DNA from: Nodosilinea sp. LEGE 06152
GTDB taxonomy: Bacteria; Cyanobacteriota; Cyanobacteriia; Phormidesmidales; Phormidesmidaceae
Direction: 5' to 3'
Assembly (NCBI RefSeq): GCF_015207525.1
Contig: NZ_JADEWR010000011.1
Location: forward strand, 163,462 to 227,461
Length of the DNA: 64,000 nt
Below are positions 25,217 to 33,757 of this stretch, piece by piece. The notes beneath the pieces were generated by a model. That model saw only the letters and a list, made by a program, of their open reading frames with translations. It had not been told where the DNA came from and ran no database searches. Both the position numbers and the translations under genes were made by a program. Positions within the stretch are counted from its first letter, which is position 1; every line of letters starts with the position of its first letter.

Positions 25217-26092
25217 GTGCCTATTACAACGGCAGCATCCCGTTTGGGAACTGCTGCATACGACGAAAGCTCGCCCGTAGAGCTACGCGCCAACTGGTCT
25301 CCCGAAGACGCCGAACTCGTCATTAAAGCTGTGTACCGCCAGCTGCTGGGTAACGACTACCTGATGAAGTCTGAGCGCCTGGTCGGTGCCGAGTCGCTGC
25401 TCAAAAATGGCTACATCAGCGTACGCGACTTCGTGCGAGCCGTGGCTAAGTCTGAGCTGTACAAAGAGAAGTTCTTTTACGGCAACTTTCAGACCCGCGT
25501 CATTGAGCTGCACACTAAGCACCTGCTAGGTCGCGCCGTCTACGACGAGTCTGAGGTCGTTGAGCACCTCGATCGCTACGAGACCCAGGGCTACGACGCC
25601 GACGTTGATTCTTTCATCGACAGCGAAGAGTACCAGGCCAACTTTGGCGACAACGTAGTGCCCTACTACCGCAGCTTCGTCTACCAAGCCGGGCAGCGTT
25701 CTGTGGGCTTCACCCGCATGTTCCAGATGTACCGGGGCTACGCCACCAGCGATACCTCTCAAGCGGGCGGCAAAAAGTCTCGCCTGGCGGGTGAACTGGG
25801 CCGCAACACCTCGTCATCGGTGATTGCTCCCACCAGTGCGGCAGCAGGCTGGTCGTCTCAAGCCAACAAGCTGGCTACCCCCAGCCAGGCCCTAGGCGGG
25901 TCTACCCCCTACGGTGCCAACGCTGGTCGGGTCTACCGCATTGAGGTCATGGGCGCTAACCTGCCCCGCTACCCCAAGGTACGGCGGATCAACACCTCCT
26001 ACCTGGTGCCCTACGAGAAGCTGTCGGCTAAGCTACAGCAGATCAACGCCATGGGCGGTAGGGTAACCAGCGTTACCCCTGCTAGCCTCTAA
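25217..26092 (+). CDS. cpcC: Phycocyanin rod linker CpcC, distal copy
   Basis: A 291-residue linker of the same build as the preceding gene: PBS linker domain ([68 protein letters not shown]) and a C-terminal CpcD-like domain ([19 protein letters not shown] to [12 protein letters not shown]). The start is GTG at 25217, supported by AAGGAGGAT eight bases upstream and by the match of [16 protein letters not shown] to other linkers. Two linkers imply rods of at least three phycocyanin hexamers. The 222-base gap before it holds the 14-base tandem repeat and a T7 run. Confidence 0.95.
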   Translation: MPITTAASRLGTAAYDESSPVELRANWSPEDAELVIKAVYRQLLGNDYLMKSERLVGAESLLKNGYISVRDFVRAVAKSELYKEKFFYGNFQTRVIELHTKHLLGRAVYDESEVVEHLDRYETQGYDADVDSFIDSEEYQANFGDNVVPYYRSFVYQAGQRSVGFTRMFQMYRGYATSDTSQAGGKKSRLAGELGRNTSSSVIAPTSAAAGWSSQANKLATPSQALGGSTPYGANAGRVYRIEVMGANLPRYPKVRRINTSYLVPYEKLSAKLQQINAMGGRVTSVTPASL

Positions 26093-26180
26093 GCCACTGC
26101 CAGTCGGCGTATCTCGAGAGGTGCGCCGACTGGAGCCAATTGCCACATTCGAGATCTCGCAACGACCAGGAGAGTTTCCT

Positions 26181-26417
26181 ATGCTCGCTCAAAACGCCTT
26201 TGGCAGTCAGACCACTTCCCCCTCGGGCAACCGCATCTTTCTCTATGAAGTTGAGGGGCTGCGCCAAAACGACGCCACCGACCAAAACAATTACCCCATC
26301 CGTCAGAGCGGCAGCACCTTTATTAAGGTGCCCTACAGCCGCATGAACGAAGAAATGCAGCGCATTACCCGCATGGGTGGCAAGATCGTCAGCATTCAGC
26401 CCCTGGCGGCTGACTAG
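26181..26417 (+). CDS. cpcD: Rod-capping linker CpcD
   Basis: A 78-residue protein consisting only of a CpcD domain: FLYEVEGLRQND near the start, FIKVPYSRMNEEMQRITRMGGKIVSIQPL at the end. CpcD caps the distal end of the rod and limits its length. ATG at 26181 follows CAGGAGAGTTTCCT; the in-frame ATG at 26121 would add 20 residues without family match. It belongs to the same transcript as the linkers. Confidence 0.97.
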   Translation: MLAQNAFGSQTTSPSGNRIFLYEVEGLRQNDATDQNNYPIRQSGSTFIKVPYSRMNEEMQRITRMGGKIVSIQPLAAD

Positions 26418-26459
26418 ACGATCGGGCATCGCTAGGCATCGCTGGAGACCCACTGGAGT

Positions 26460-27302
26460 ATGGAACAGGATTCGCAACCGCTGGTCGCTGTTGAGGGGGC
26501 TGAGGCAGAATCTCTCACCGCAGAACAGGCCATTGCCAACCTGCGCCAGACGGCTGACATGGGATTGCGCTACTACGCCGCCTGGTGGCTAGGGCGCTTT
26601 CGCGTGGCCGAGCCAACGGTTATTGAGTCGCTGGTGCTAGCCCTAGAAGACGAAAGCGATCGCGCCCCCGATGGGGGGTACCCACTGCGGCGCAATGCGG
26701 CCAGGGCGCTAGGAAAACTGGGCGATCGCACCGTTGTTCCTGCCCTGATCAAATGCCTAGCGTGCGACGACTACTACGTGCGCGAATCGGCGGCTCAGGC
26801 CCTAGAGTCCCTGGGCGATCCTCTGGCTATTCCGGCGCTGAGGGCATTGCTAGCGGGCGGTGTCGCCGCTGCCGTAGCGGTACCCGGCAAGCCCCACCTG
26901 GTGCAGCCCTACAACGCTATCCTCGAAGCCCTGGGCACCCTGGGCGCAACCGAGGCTATCGAGGACATTGCGCCGTTTTTGGAGCACGACGTAGCCCAGG
27001 TGCAAAACGCGGCCACCCGCGCCCTCTACCAGCTGACCGGCGATGCCACCTACTGCGATCGCCTAGTCGAGCGCCTGCAAGAGCTCAACCTACAGCTCAG
27101 GCGATCGGCCATGATGGATTTGGGGGCAATTGGGTATTTACCAGCGGCGGAGGCGATCGCGACCACCCTGGCCGAAAATAGCCTCAAGCTGATTGCCCTT
27201 CAGGGCGTTTTAGAATCGCACCTGCGCCAGTCTAACTTTCCCAGCCAGGCGCTGAGCGACGACGCCCGCCGGGTGCTAGTTCTAATGGATGAGCTGTTGT
27301 AA
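26460..27302 (+). CDS. cpcE: Phycocyanin alpha bilin lyase subunit CpcE
   Basis: CpcE with CpcF attaches phycocyanobilin to Cys84 of CpcA. The 280-residue protein is built of HEAT-like repeats; visible units are LRYYAAWWLGRFR, LRRNAARALGKLGDRTVVPALIKCL, YVRESAAQALESLGDPLAIPALRALL and QNAATRALYQLTGD. The family motif QPYNAILEALGTLGA is present. The start ATG at 26460 is preceded by CTGGAG at a slightly short distance. It lies 42 bases after cpcD. Confidence 0.96.
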   Translation: MEQDSQPLVAVEGAEAESLTAEQAIANLRQTADMGLRYYAAWWLGRFRVAEPTVIESLVLALEDESDRAPDGGYPLRRNAARALGKLGDRTVVPALIKCLACDDYYVRESAAQALESLGDPLAIPALRALLAGGVAAAVAVPGKPHLVQPYNAILEALGTLGATEAIEDIAPFLEHDVAQVQNAATRALYQLTGDATYCDRLVERLQELNLQLRRSAMMDLGAIGYLPAAEAIATTLAENSLKLIALQGVLESHLRQSNFPSQALSDDARRVLVLMDELL

Positions 27303-27394
27303 GCGGGAAGGCGCGATTAAATGTATAAAAGGTTTCGCTAGCGCAGCCCCATCTCCACCGGCACACCGGCCCCAACGATATTTGATCAGGCAAT

Positions 27395-28063
27395 ATGGTT
27401 AATGGTCTCCAACCAACGAAAGCAGGCGTGGGTGCACCCGTAGCAGAGCTAGTTCGAGCGATCGAAACCGCCGATTCTAAGGGCGCAATGGTAGTTGCTG
27501 TCAACAACTTGGCTGCTGCTCAAGATGTTGACGCTATTCCCACGCTGATTACGGTATTGGGCTACAACAACCCCGGTGCAGCCGTAGCAGCCGTCAACGG
27601 CTTAGCCGCTTTGGGTAGCGCAGCCGTACCCGCCCTGCTCGAACAAATCGACGGCTATAACTACGGCGCACGGGCCTGGGCTATTCGCGCCCTAGCGCTG
27701 ATTGGTGATCCTCGCGCCCTGCCTGTGCTGCTCGAGACAGCCAAAGGCGACTTCGCCCTCAGCGTCCGCCGGGCGGCGGCGCGGGGGCTGGGCACCATCC
27801 ACTGGCCGCTGCTGCCCCCCGACCAAGCCGCGATCGCTCAGCGCGATGTGCTAGAGGTACTCACGCAGGCTACCGCCGATCCAGAATGGGTTGTGCGCTA
27901 CGCTGCGGTAGCCGGGCTGCAAGCCCTGGCGACTGACTCAGTAGAGCCCATTCGCCAAAAACCGCTGATTCTTGCCTCCCTCCGTCGCAGCTTTGAGCAA
28001 GATGAAACCCTTGCGGTGCAGGCCCGCGCCCGTCTAGCCTTAGACACCCTTGCACTCCAATAA
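27395..28063 (+). CDS. cpcF: Phycocyanin alpha bilin lyase subunit CpcF
   Basis: The 222-residue partner of CpcE, also made of HEAT-like repeats (DVDAIPTLITVLGYNNPGAAVAAVNGLAALG, YGARAWAIRALALIGDPRALPVLLE, LSVRRAAARGLGTI, WVVRYAAVAGLQAL). CpcE/F form a heterodimer that also can remove the bilin. It is the last gene of the cpc operon on this strand; a hairpin at 28170-28191 follows. Confidence 0.95.
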   Translation: MVNGLQPTKAGVGAPVAELVRAIETADSKGAMVVAVNNLAAAQDVDAIPTLITVLGYNNPGAAVAAVNGLAALGSAAVPALLEQIDGYNYGARAWAIRALALIGDPRALPVLLETAKGDFALSVRRAAARGLGTIHWPLLPPDQAAIAQRDVLEVLTQATADPEWVVRYAAVAGLQALATDSVEPIRQKPLILASLRRSFEQDETLAVQARARLALDTLALQ

Positions 28064-28169
28064 AGCCTTTGCTTCGATGTTGAGAAATGCGACACATTAA
28101 CTCAATTTCGAGGTATTGTCTCTATGGTTAATCGCGGCTTTAGAGAGGCATTGACGATTTAAGTCCTCT

Positions 28170-28191
28170 GGCTGAAATATTCAGTTCAGCC
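28170..28191. terminator. Stem-loop after cpcF
   Basis: GGCTGAA, loop ATATTCAG, TTCAGCC: perfect 7-base stem. A short TTTT run follows 10 bases later. It could end or attenuate the cpc transcript before the next gene; evidence is structural only. Confidence 0.35.
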
Positions 28192-28234
28192 GCTGGGCCG
28201 TTTTACGTTGAAATGCAGGTTCGGAAAGGGTCGT

Positions 28235-28972
28235 ATGGTGTTGGCACGGTCAAATACTCCAGAAGTTTTGAAGGTGATGGGTTTACCCGTTCACTGGCGG
28301 GCCGACTATGCAGGCTGGCTAGTCGATCGGTACCGCCAGGGGCACGGGGGCCACGTGGTTACCCTCAATGCCGAAATGGCTATGCAGGCCGACCAAAACC
28401 CGGCCTTGCGCCAGGTCATTCTCAATGCTGAACTGGTAATCCCCGATGGGGCCGGGGTGGTGCTGTACTTTCGCACCAAGGGGCAGCGCATTGAGCGAGC
28501 ACCAGGCATTGAGCTAGCCGCTACGGTGCTCAAGCGCCTGTCACCGTCCGAAACCGTCTTCATGTACGGCGGTGTGCCCGGTGTGGCCGATCGCGCTGGC
28601 ATCTACTGGCAGCGACAGCTAGCTGGTTTGCAGGTCGTCGGCACCCAGCACGGCTATCTGGGGCCTGAAGACCAGCCCGAATTTTTGCAGCGCCTAGAGC
28701 AGCTTCAGCCCAGCGTAATTTTGGTCGGCATGGGCGTTCCCCGGCAGGAACTGTGGATTCATGAGCACCGCCATCTCTGCCCCAACAGCATTTGGATTGG
28801 GGTCGGTGGCAGCTTTGACATCTGGGCCGGGGTTAAGTCGCGCGCTCCGCAGTGGATGTGTGACAACCACCTGGAGTGGCTCTACCGCCTGTACAAAGAG
28901 CCCTGGCGCTGGCGGCGAATGCTGGCGCTGCCCCACTTTGCCCTGCGATCGCTGACCTATTCTGCTCGTTAG
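28235..28972 (+). CDS. WecG/TagA/CpsF family glycosyltransferase (GT26)
   Basis: A 245-residue GT26 enzyme. Family landmarks are VVTLNAEMAMQADQNP, LVIPDGAGVVL, APGIELA, FMYGGVPGVA, VVGTQHGYLGP, VILVGMGVPRQELWIHEH and GVGGSFDIWAGVKSRAPQWM. WecG adds N-acetylmannosaminuronate and TagA N-acetylmannosamine to a polyprenyl-linked GlcNAc; the C-terminal LYRLYKEPWRWRRML is basic and fits peripheral membrane binding. The ATG at 28235 follows GGAAAGGGTC; the upstream TTG at 28208 is less likely. It makes an early lipid-linked intermediate, so it may serve one of the glycan loci in this window, but that is inference. Confidence 0.92.
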   Translation: MVLARSNTPEVLKVMGLPVHWRADYAGWLVDRYRQGHGGHVVTLNAEMAMQADQNPALRQVILNAELVIPDGAGVVLYFRTKGQRIERAPGIELAATVLKRLSPSETVFMYGGVPGVADRAGIYWQRQLAGLQVVGTQHGYLGPEDQPEFLQRLEQLQPSVILVGMGVPRQELWIHEHRHLCPNSIWIGVGGSFDIWAGVKSRAPQWMCDNHLEWLYRLYKEPWRWRRMLALPHFALRSLTYSAR

Positions 28973-29035
28973 CAGGTTTGAGGTTCTGGGTTTCAGGTGC
29001 TGAAAAATCTCTTGAGCCCTGAGCCCCAAACTGCC

Positions 29036-29767
29036 TTAATCTATCCTTAAATTTGCCAGTCCCAAATACCGAATTCCGGCTGGCGTGATTTCAAAGCGAC
29101 AGGGCAGCACCTTTACCCCCTTAAGCATGGCCTCCCGCAGTAGCACGCCGTAGGTAGGGTCGGCCTCGTCGCCGGGGGCAAAATCGGTGCAATCGCTGCG
29201 GTTGATAAAATACAGCATCACCGCCTGAGCCTGCGGGATGAGCGCGGCTAGCTCCCTCAAATGCTTCTGGCCACGGGTCGTCACCGTATCCGGGAACAGG
29301 GCAACGTTGCCCTTGGCCCAGGTGGTGTTTTTGACCTCGATATACGTAGGGAGCGCGTTATCCTCCCCCGAGACAACGAAGTCGATGCGGCTTTTACCGT
29401 CGCCACCGTAGCGCACCTCGGGGCGAATGGCGCTGTACTCTCCCAGCTCTGGAATCTGCCGTGCTTCCAGCAGCGACTTTACGACCCGGTTCGGCAGAGC
29501 CGTATTCACCCCTGCCCAGGTGGGCACCGTATCGTGCACTTCGGCCAGCTCCCACGTGTAGGCCAGCTTGCGCTTGGGGTCGGAGCTATGGGAAACCAGC
29601 ACCCGCCCGCCCAGGTGGCAAACCCCCGTCATCGGTCCAGTATTGGGACAGTGAGCGGTGATTACCTCGCCTGTCTCTAGCTCAATATCGGCAAAAAAGC
29701 GCTTGTAGCGCGACCGCAGCGTGCCCTTCAGGAGCGGGGGAAAGGGGTAGAACCAGTCGGTGGCCAT
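29036..29767 (-). CDS. sfsA: SfsA family DNA/RNA nuclease-like protein
   Basis: A 243-residue SfsA protein. Motifs: GTLRSRYKRFFADIELETGE (N-terminal OB-like part), TAHCPNTGPMTGVC, RIDFVVSG and YIEVKNTTWAKGNVALFPD, where the E-V-K triad and the preceding Asp form a PD-(D/E)XK-like metal site, and RGQKHLRELAAL. SfsA was first described as a sugar fermentation regulator; structures and later work point to nuclease activity. It is convergent with the GT26 gene and lies 30 bases beyond the recJ stop on the same strand, so recJ-sfsA may be an operon. Confidence 0.93.
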   Translation of the reverse strand: MATDWFYPFPPLLKGTLRSRYKRFFADIELETGEVITAHCPNTGPMTGVCHLGGRVLVSHSSDPKRKLAYTWELAEVHDTVPTWAGVNTALPNRVVKSLLEARQIPELGEYSAIRPEVRYGGDGKSRIDFVVSGEDNALPTYIEVKNTTWAKGNVALFPDTVTTRGQKHLRELAALIPQAQAVMLYFINRSDCTDFAPGDEADPTYGVLLREAMLKGVKVLPCRFEITPAGIRYLGLANLRID

Positions 29768-29780
29768 AGCAGGGATATGT

Positions 29781-29801
29781 GATGGGCAGTGCTCACCCTA
29801 C
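29781..29801. repeat. Small dispersed palindrome, inverted copy
   Basis: On the minus strand it starts GTAGGGTGAGCACTGCCC and continues ATC, three substitutions from the copy at 13023-13043. The recJ stop codon TAG is formed by the first bases of this repeat. Confidence 0.65.
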
Positions 29802-32128
29802 CAGGAAAGCGCCGTTACCGGCACCTGGGCAAAATAGCGACGGCGAAACTGCTCCTCTTGAACCGCATCTAAGAATCGTTGCACCATCTTTGCATCGGGC
29901 TCTAAATTGGCAGCAGCAGGGTCTGAGTCAGCCTGAATGGCGATCGCGTCGCCCTCTAGAGCCGTAACCTCGAACCCAGCCGCCGCTAGAGCAGCCAGAC
30001 CGAGGGACAGACTAGTGGGCGCAAGGCTCAGCCGATCGCTGAGCTGCGATCGCGTCACTACTAGCTCAGTCCGCACCAGGTACTTGGCAATACCTACCAG
30101 CTCTTGCCAAACCCCAACGGGTGACAGGTCATCGTTCTCGGCAGAGAAGGTCAGGGCCAGGGGCAACCCAGTCTGAGCCGCCTGACGCTGCCAGGCCTGC
30201 CAGTCGCTCCACTGCACCGGGGCTTGATCAACCCTGAGCACAGCCTCTGGCTCAGCGGGAACCGCCTGCCGCCAATCTAAAACTGGAGCGGTAGGCGGTG
30301 GGGGCAGCTCCGTTGCCTCACGCAGGGCGGGGCGCACATCTACTAATTTGACGTGGTAGCCGTTGTAGCTGTTGAAGTCTAGCTCCACTACCACATCGCA
30401 GCGGCCCGGCGGCAGTTCGTCGCGGTAGTGGCCCCACCACTCGCCTGGAAACCCGGCCAGAGCACCGCCGTCCCACAGCTCAAACTCGGTTTTGATAAAC
30501 CCAACGGCCTTGTTCTGGCGATCGCGCAGCCGTTTGTGAAACGTATTTTGGAACCAGGCGTTGCGGACCAGCAGCCGCGGCACCGGATTGCCCATACCGC
30601 AGGGCTCCAGCCACTTGAGTTCGCGAAACAGGGGCTGGCCCAGCTCAGCCACCGTCACCGTCAGATCTACCTCCAGAGCAGGCTGGGGCACACCATCGCC
30701 GCCCAACTGCTCGCGCACCATGCGGTTGAGCGCCGCCGCCAGCACCTCAATGTGCTCCACCGGCAGGGTCAACCCCGCCGCCAGGGGATGCCCACCAAAG
30801 CCCGTAAGTAATTCGGCCTGAGCTTGAAACAGCTGGTACAGATCGAGCCCTTTGACCGATCGCGCCGACCCCCGCGCCAGCCGGGGGCGACCGCCCTGGC
30901 TAGGCAAACCCTCCTGGCTGGGCGGATCAATGCGCAGCAGAATGGTGGGTCGCCCCAGAGCCTGAGCCACCTGCCCCGCCACCAAGCCCAAGATACCGAT
31001 AGGCCACTGCTCGTCAGCGAGCACTAGACAGCGGGTAGTGGCGAGATCGATCTGAGTCACCCGCGACATCACCTGCTCGTAGAGGTCGCGCTGAAGGGCT
31101 TTGCGGCGGGTATTGGCCAGCTCGGCTTCGATGGCCAGGGCTTGGGCACGGTTGCCATCCTGGCTGGTCAACAGCTCCACACAAAAGCTGGCATCGCCGT
31201 GGATGCGGCTGACGGCATTGATGCGCGGTCCCAGCCCAAAGGAAATATCGGTGGGGCGATCGCCCGTGCGCTTGCACAGTGCCAGCAGCTCCGCCAGCCC
31301 CGGTCGTGGATAAGGCGGCTGGGGTTGGGTCTGGCTTTGCAGCCGCGCCAGCCCTCGCTGGGCCAGATATCGACAGTCACCGCGCAGCTCTACCAGGTCG
31401 GCAATCAGGCCAATCGCCACCAGGTCTAGCACGTGGTCTAGGGGTAAGGGCGGCGGCGAAGCAAGCGATTCGTACAGCCCCTCCAGCAACTTGTAGGCCA
31501 CCGCCACCCCCGACAGCGTCGCCAGGGGATGCTCCGGCGGCAGACGGCGGGGGTTAATCAGGGCCACCGCACTAATATCGACCTCTGGCAGGGTGTGATG
31601 ATCGGTCACAATTACCGCCATACCAAGGGTCTTGGCATAGGCAATTTCGGCCCCGCTGGTGCTGCCGGTATCGCAGGTTACCAGCAGGGTAGCCCCCCAC
31701 TCGGCTAGCTGGTCAAGACCGCGCCGCGACAGCCCGTGGGATTCGCTCAGCCGGTTGGGGATAAAGTAGGTGAGGCGATCGCCCTTGGGAATCACCTGGC
31801 CCAGCCCATCCCAAAGCACGGCGGTAGCGGTTACCCCATCGGCATCAAAGTCGCCCCAGATAGCGACTTTCTCCTGGTTAGCGATCGCCTGCTGGAGTCG
31901 GGTAACGGCGATCGCCATATCGGCCCCCAACGCGCTAGCCGGTGCAGGACAATAGGCAGCAGGGTTGAGCCAGCCCGCCAGTTCGTCGAGCGAACACACC
32001 TGGCGCTGCCACAGCACCTGGGCTAGCCGACGGCTCGTTCCCGGCAGCGCCTGGGCGACCGCCTTGACCCAGCGATCGGGGCAAACATCATCTGGAGGCA
32101 GGTGCCAACGCAGCGCTAAGGCATCCAT
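29798..32128 (-). CDS. recJ: Single-stranded-DNA-specific exonuclease RecJ
   Basis: RecJ degrades single-stranded DNA 5' to 3' in recombination and mismatch repair. The 776-residue protein has the DHH motifs: WGDFDADGVTATAVL, LVTCDTGS, VIVTDHHTLP, NPRRLP, and the DHHA1 block TGFGGHPLAAGLTL, followed by an OB-like domain. The last 200 or so residues (from about DWRQAVPAEPEAVLRVDQ) extend past the E. coli protein (about 577 residues); long C-terminal extensions are common in cyanobacterial and related RecJ proteins. The ATG at 32128 begins MDALALRWHLPPDDV. The stop codon overlaps a dispersed palindrome, so the C-terminus may have been set by that insertion. Confidence 0.95.
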   Translation of the reverse strand: MDALALRWHLPPDDVCPDRWVKAVAQALPGTSRRLAQVLWQRQVCSLDELAGWLNPAAYCPAPASALGADMAIAVTRLQQAIANQEKVAIWGDFDADGVTATAVLWDGLGQVIPKGDRLTYFIPNRLSESHGLSRRGLDQLAEWGATLLVTCDTGSTSGAEIAYAKTLGMAVIVTDHHTLPEVDISAVALINPRRLPPEHPLATLSGVAVAYKLLEGLYESLASPPPLPLDHVLDLVAIGLIADLVELRGDCRYLAQRGLARLQSQTQPQPPYPRPGLAELLALCKRTGDRPTDISFGLGPRINAVSRIHGDASFCVELLTSQDGNRAQALAIEAELANTRRKALQRDLYEQVMSRVTQIDLATTRCLVLADEQWPIGILGLVAGQVAQALGRPTILLRIDPPSQEGLPSQGGRPRLARGSARSVKGLDLYQLFQAQAELLTGFGGHPLAAGLTLPVEHIEVLAAALNRMVREQLGGDGVPQPALEVDLTVTVAELGQPLFRELKWLEPCGMGNPVPRLLVRNAWFQNTFHKRLRDRQNKAVGFIKTEFELWDGGALAGFPGEWWGHYRDELPPGRCDVVVELDFNSYNGYHVKLVDVRPALREATELPPPPTAPVLDWRQAVPAEPEAVLRVDQAPVQWSDWQAWQRQAAQTGLPLALTFSAENDDLSPVGVWQELVGIAKYLVRTELVVTRSQLSDRLSLAPTSLSLGLAALAAAGFEVTALEGDAIAIQADSDPAAANLEPDAKMVQRFLDAVQEEQFRRRYFAQVPVTALSW

Positions 32129-32469
32129 AAATTTGCTTAAGAATAGTTAAGAAACTCAGTCAGGAAAAAGTGATATTGGGATGGTGCAAGATGGACGGAC
32201 GAGGGCAGTTTAAATAAGCTTCCGTAAAATTAAGAGAGCCTGAAATTGTAGATCTATGTCCTGCGATAGAGTTACTGGTATTGAAAGTTGGTCTATTTGG
32301 CTGAATACATTCATACTTATATCTGTCCTAGGTTGGCACAAGGGGTTGAAAAGCCCTTATCGTCTCTAAATTCCACCAGGTTCACGTTTAACGGAAGCCC
32401 CAGGCAAACGCTGCCTTAGCCCCTGGTTGAGCAGGTGCCTCTGGGGTTGTGTACTCCTCACGAACTACT
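32129..32469. other. Divergent intergenic region with an upstream hairpin
   Basis: About 340 bases separate the recJ start from the next plus-strand gene. Just upstream of that gene, AAGCCCCAGGCA (32395-32406) pairs with TGCCTCTGGGGTT (32436-32448) with one bulge, a leader stem-loop. The following ACTCCTCAC recalls the core of the Yfr1 RNA but lacks the rest of it. I see no gene. Confidence 0.45.
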
Positions 32470-33561
32470 ATGACTAAGCATAAGCATAGCCACCCTGAGC
32501 TAGACGGGCAAAACCCTCAAACCCTGTATACCTTCCAACTCAAGCGCCCCGGCCAAACTTTGCGAGAACGAATTACCTGGGGCGCACTGGGGCTCTCGGT
32601 GGGGCTGGGGATAGCCGCCAGCGCTTTTCTGCTGACTCCCCAGGCGAGATCCTGGTCTTGGCCAAACCGAGCCGCCGCCGCTGCCCAAACCGATCCCTTC
32701 CGCCAGGGAGCCGGGCAGGCCATGGCCGCTGCAGAGCTGACTCAAACCGCAGAATTTAGCGAAGACTGGGCCGAGGTTGCTATGCTTTGGCAGCAGGCGA
32801 TCGCTCACATGCGAGCGGTGCCCAAGGCCAACCCCAACGCTGCCCTGGCCCAGGAAAAAGTGGCCGAGTACGAGCGCAACTTGAAGTACGCCCAGAGCAA
32901 CGTGGGCAGCCGCGCCAGCCGCACCCCCACCGACAAAACTTACTGGACTCTTGGCTCTGACAGTGACCTGGTGAGAGCGATTCAGGGGGCACCCTCTCAG
33001 ACCATGCAGTACCAAACTGCCTGCCAACAAACCCTGCGCTACGGCAACAGCTTTGTTGAGCTGCACAACGGCTACGTCAAACAGTATGACAACGCCGACG
33101 GCAATCTGCGGGTACTCGCCAACGAGTCGGCCGTAGTGTCGGCGAGGGCTGCCCAGGGCAGCTGGACGCTGGGGTCAACCCAGGCCGAGGTGGCACAAAT
33201 CCAGGGCGCACCCACCCGCCAAGAGCAGTACACTTCAGAGCGCTTTACCACCTTCTACTACGGCAAAAGCTCGGTGCTGTTCGAAAATGGCCAGGCCATT
33301 GGCTACCTAAACTCCGACAACAACCTCAAGGTGTCGCTGCAGCTGCCCGCCCCGCCCCCCGACCAGGCAGCCCCTCCGTTCTGGACCATGGGGTCTAGCC
33401 GCACTGAGGTGCTGCGGGCTGAGGCTCAAACTCCCATTGCCATCAGCCGCAACGATACCAACTGTGAGGAAGTGTTTCATTTCAGCGACGGTGAAGTAAC
33501 CTTTCGCCAGGGGTTGGTTACCGGCTACCGCGATCGCGGCGGCTCCCTCAAGGTGCGCTAA
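32470..33561 (+). CDS. Membrane-anchored protein with a threefold internal repeat, uncharacterised
   Basis: I do not recognise a named family with certainty. The 363-residue product has a single N-terminal membrane segment (ITWGALGLSVGLGIAASAFLL), a helical middle that includes DWAEVAMLWQQAIAHMRAV, and three C-terminal repeats of about 58 residues beginning at Trp159, Trp232 and Trp305: WTLGSDSDLVRAIQGAP, WTLGSTQAEVAQIQGAP and WTMGSSRTEV. Each unit ends in Y..(N/D/R).....LKV-like. The units would face the periplasm or lumen if the membrane segment is type II. The start ATG at 32470 is preferred; a GTG at 32449 follows the leader hairpin directly. Role unknown. Confidence 0.75.
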   Translation: MTKHKHSHPELDGQNPQTLYTFQLKRPGQTLRERITWGALGLSVGLGIAASAFLLTPQARSWSWPNRAAAAAQTDPFRQGAGQAMAAAELTQTAEFSEDWAEVAMLWQQAIAHMRAVPKANPNAALAQEKVAEYERNLKYAQSNVGSRASRTPTDKTYWTLGSDSDLVRAIQGAPSQTMQYQTACQQTLRYGNSFVELHNGYVKQYDNADGNLRVLANESAVVSARAAQGSWTLGSTQAEVAQIQGAPTRQEQYTSERFTTFYYGKSSVLFENGQAIGYLNSDNNLKVSLQLPAPPPDQAAPPFWTMGSSRTEVLRAEAQTPIAISRNDTNCEEVFHFSDGEVTFRQGLVTGYRDRGGSLKVR

Positions 33562-33757
33562 GGCAGGCCTTGAGGCGTTTCCTACTGCTTCCACTGACAA
33601 ATCGCTCACCGCCAGGGTGCTTAACAATTCAGGTAGTTACCCGGCTACGGGTCGAGTAACGGCGCTACCCTAGAGCTGAGGGTATAGATTCGGTGCATCG
33701 TTTCGGCTCAATGCCCCTATGCTTAGACCAATGACGTAGCCTGCCTGCCCCCGCGTT

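Noticed and set aside
32449-32469. Yfr1-like small RNA core ACTCCTCAC after a hairpin
   Set aside because: The full ACTCCTCACAC core is not present and no terminator hairpin follows; it lies in the leader of a protein gene.
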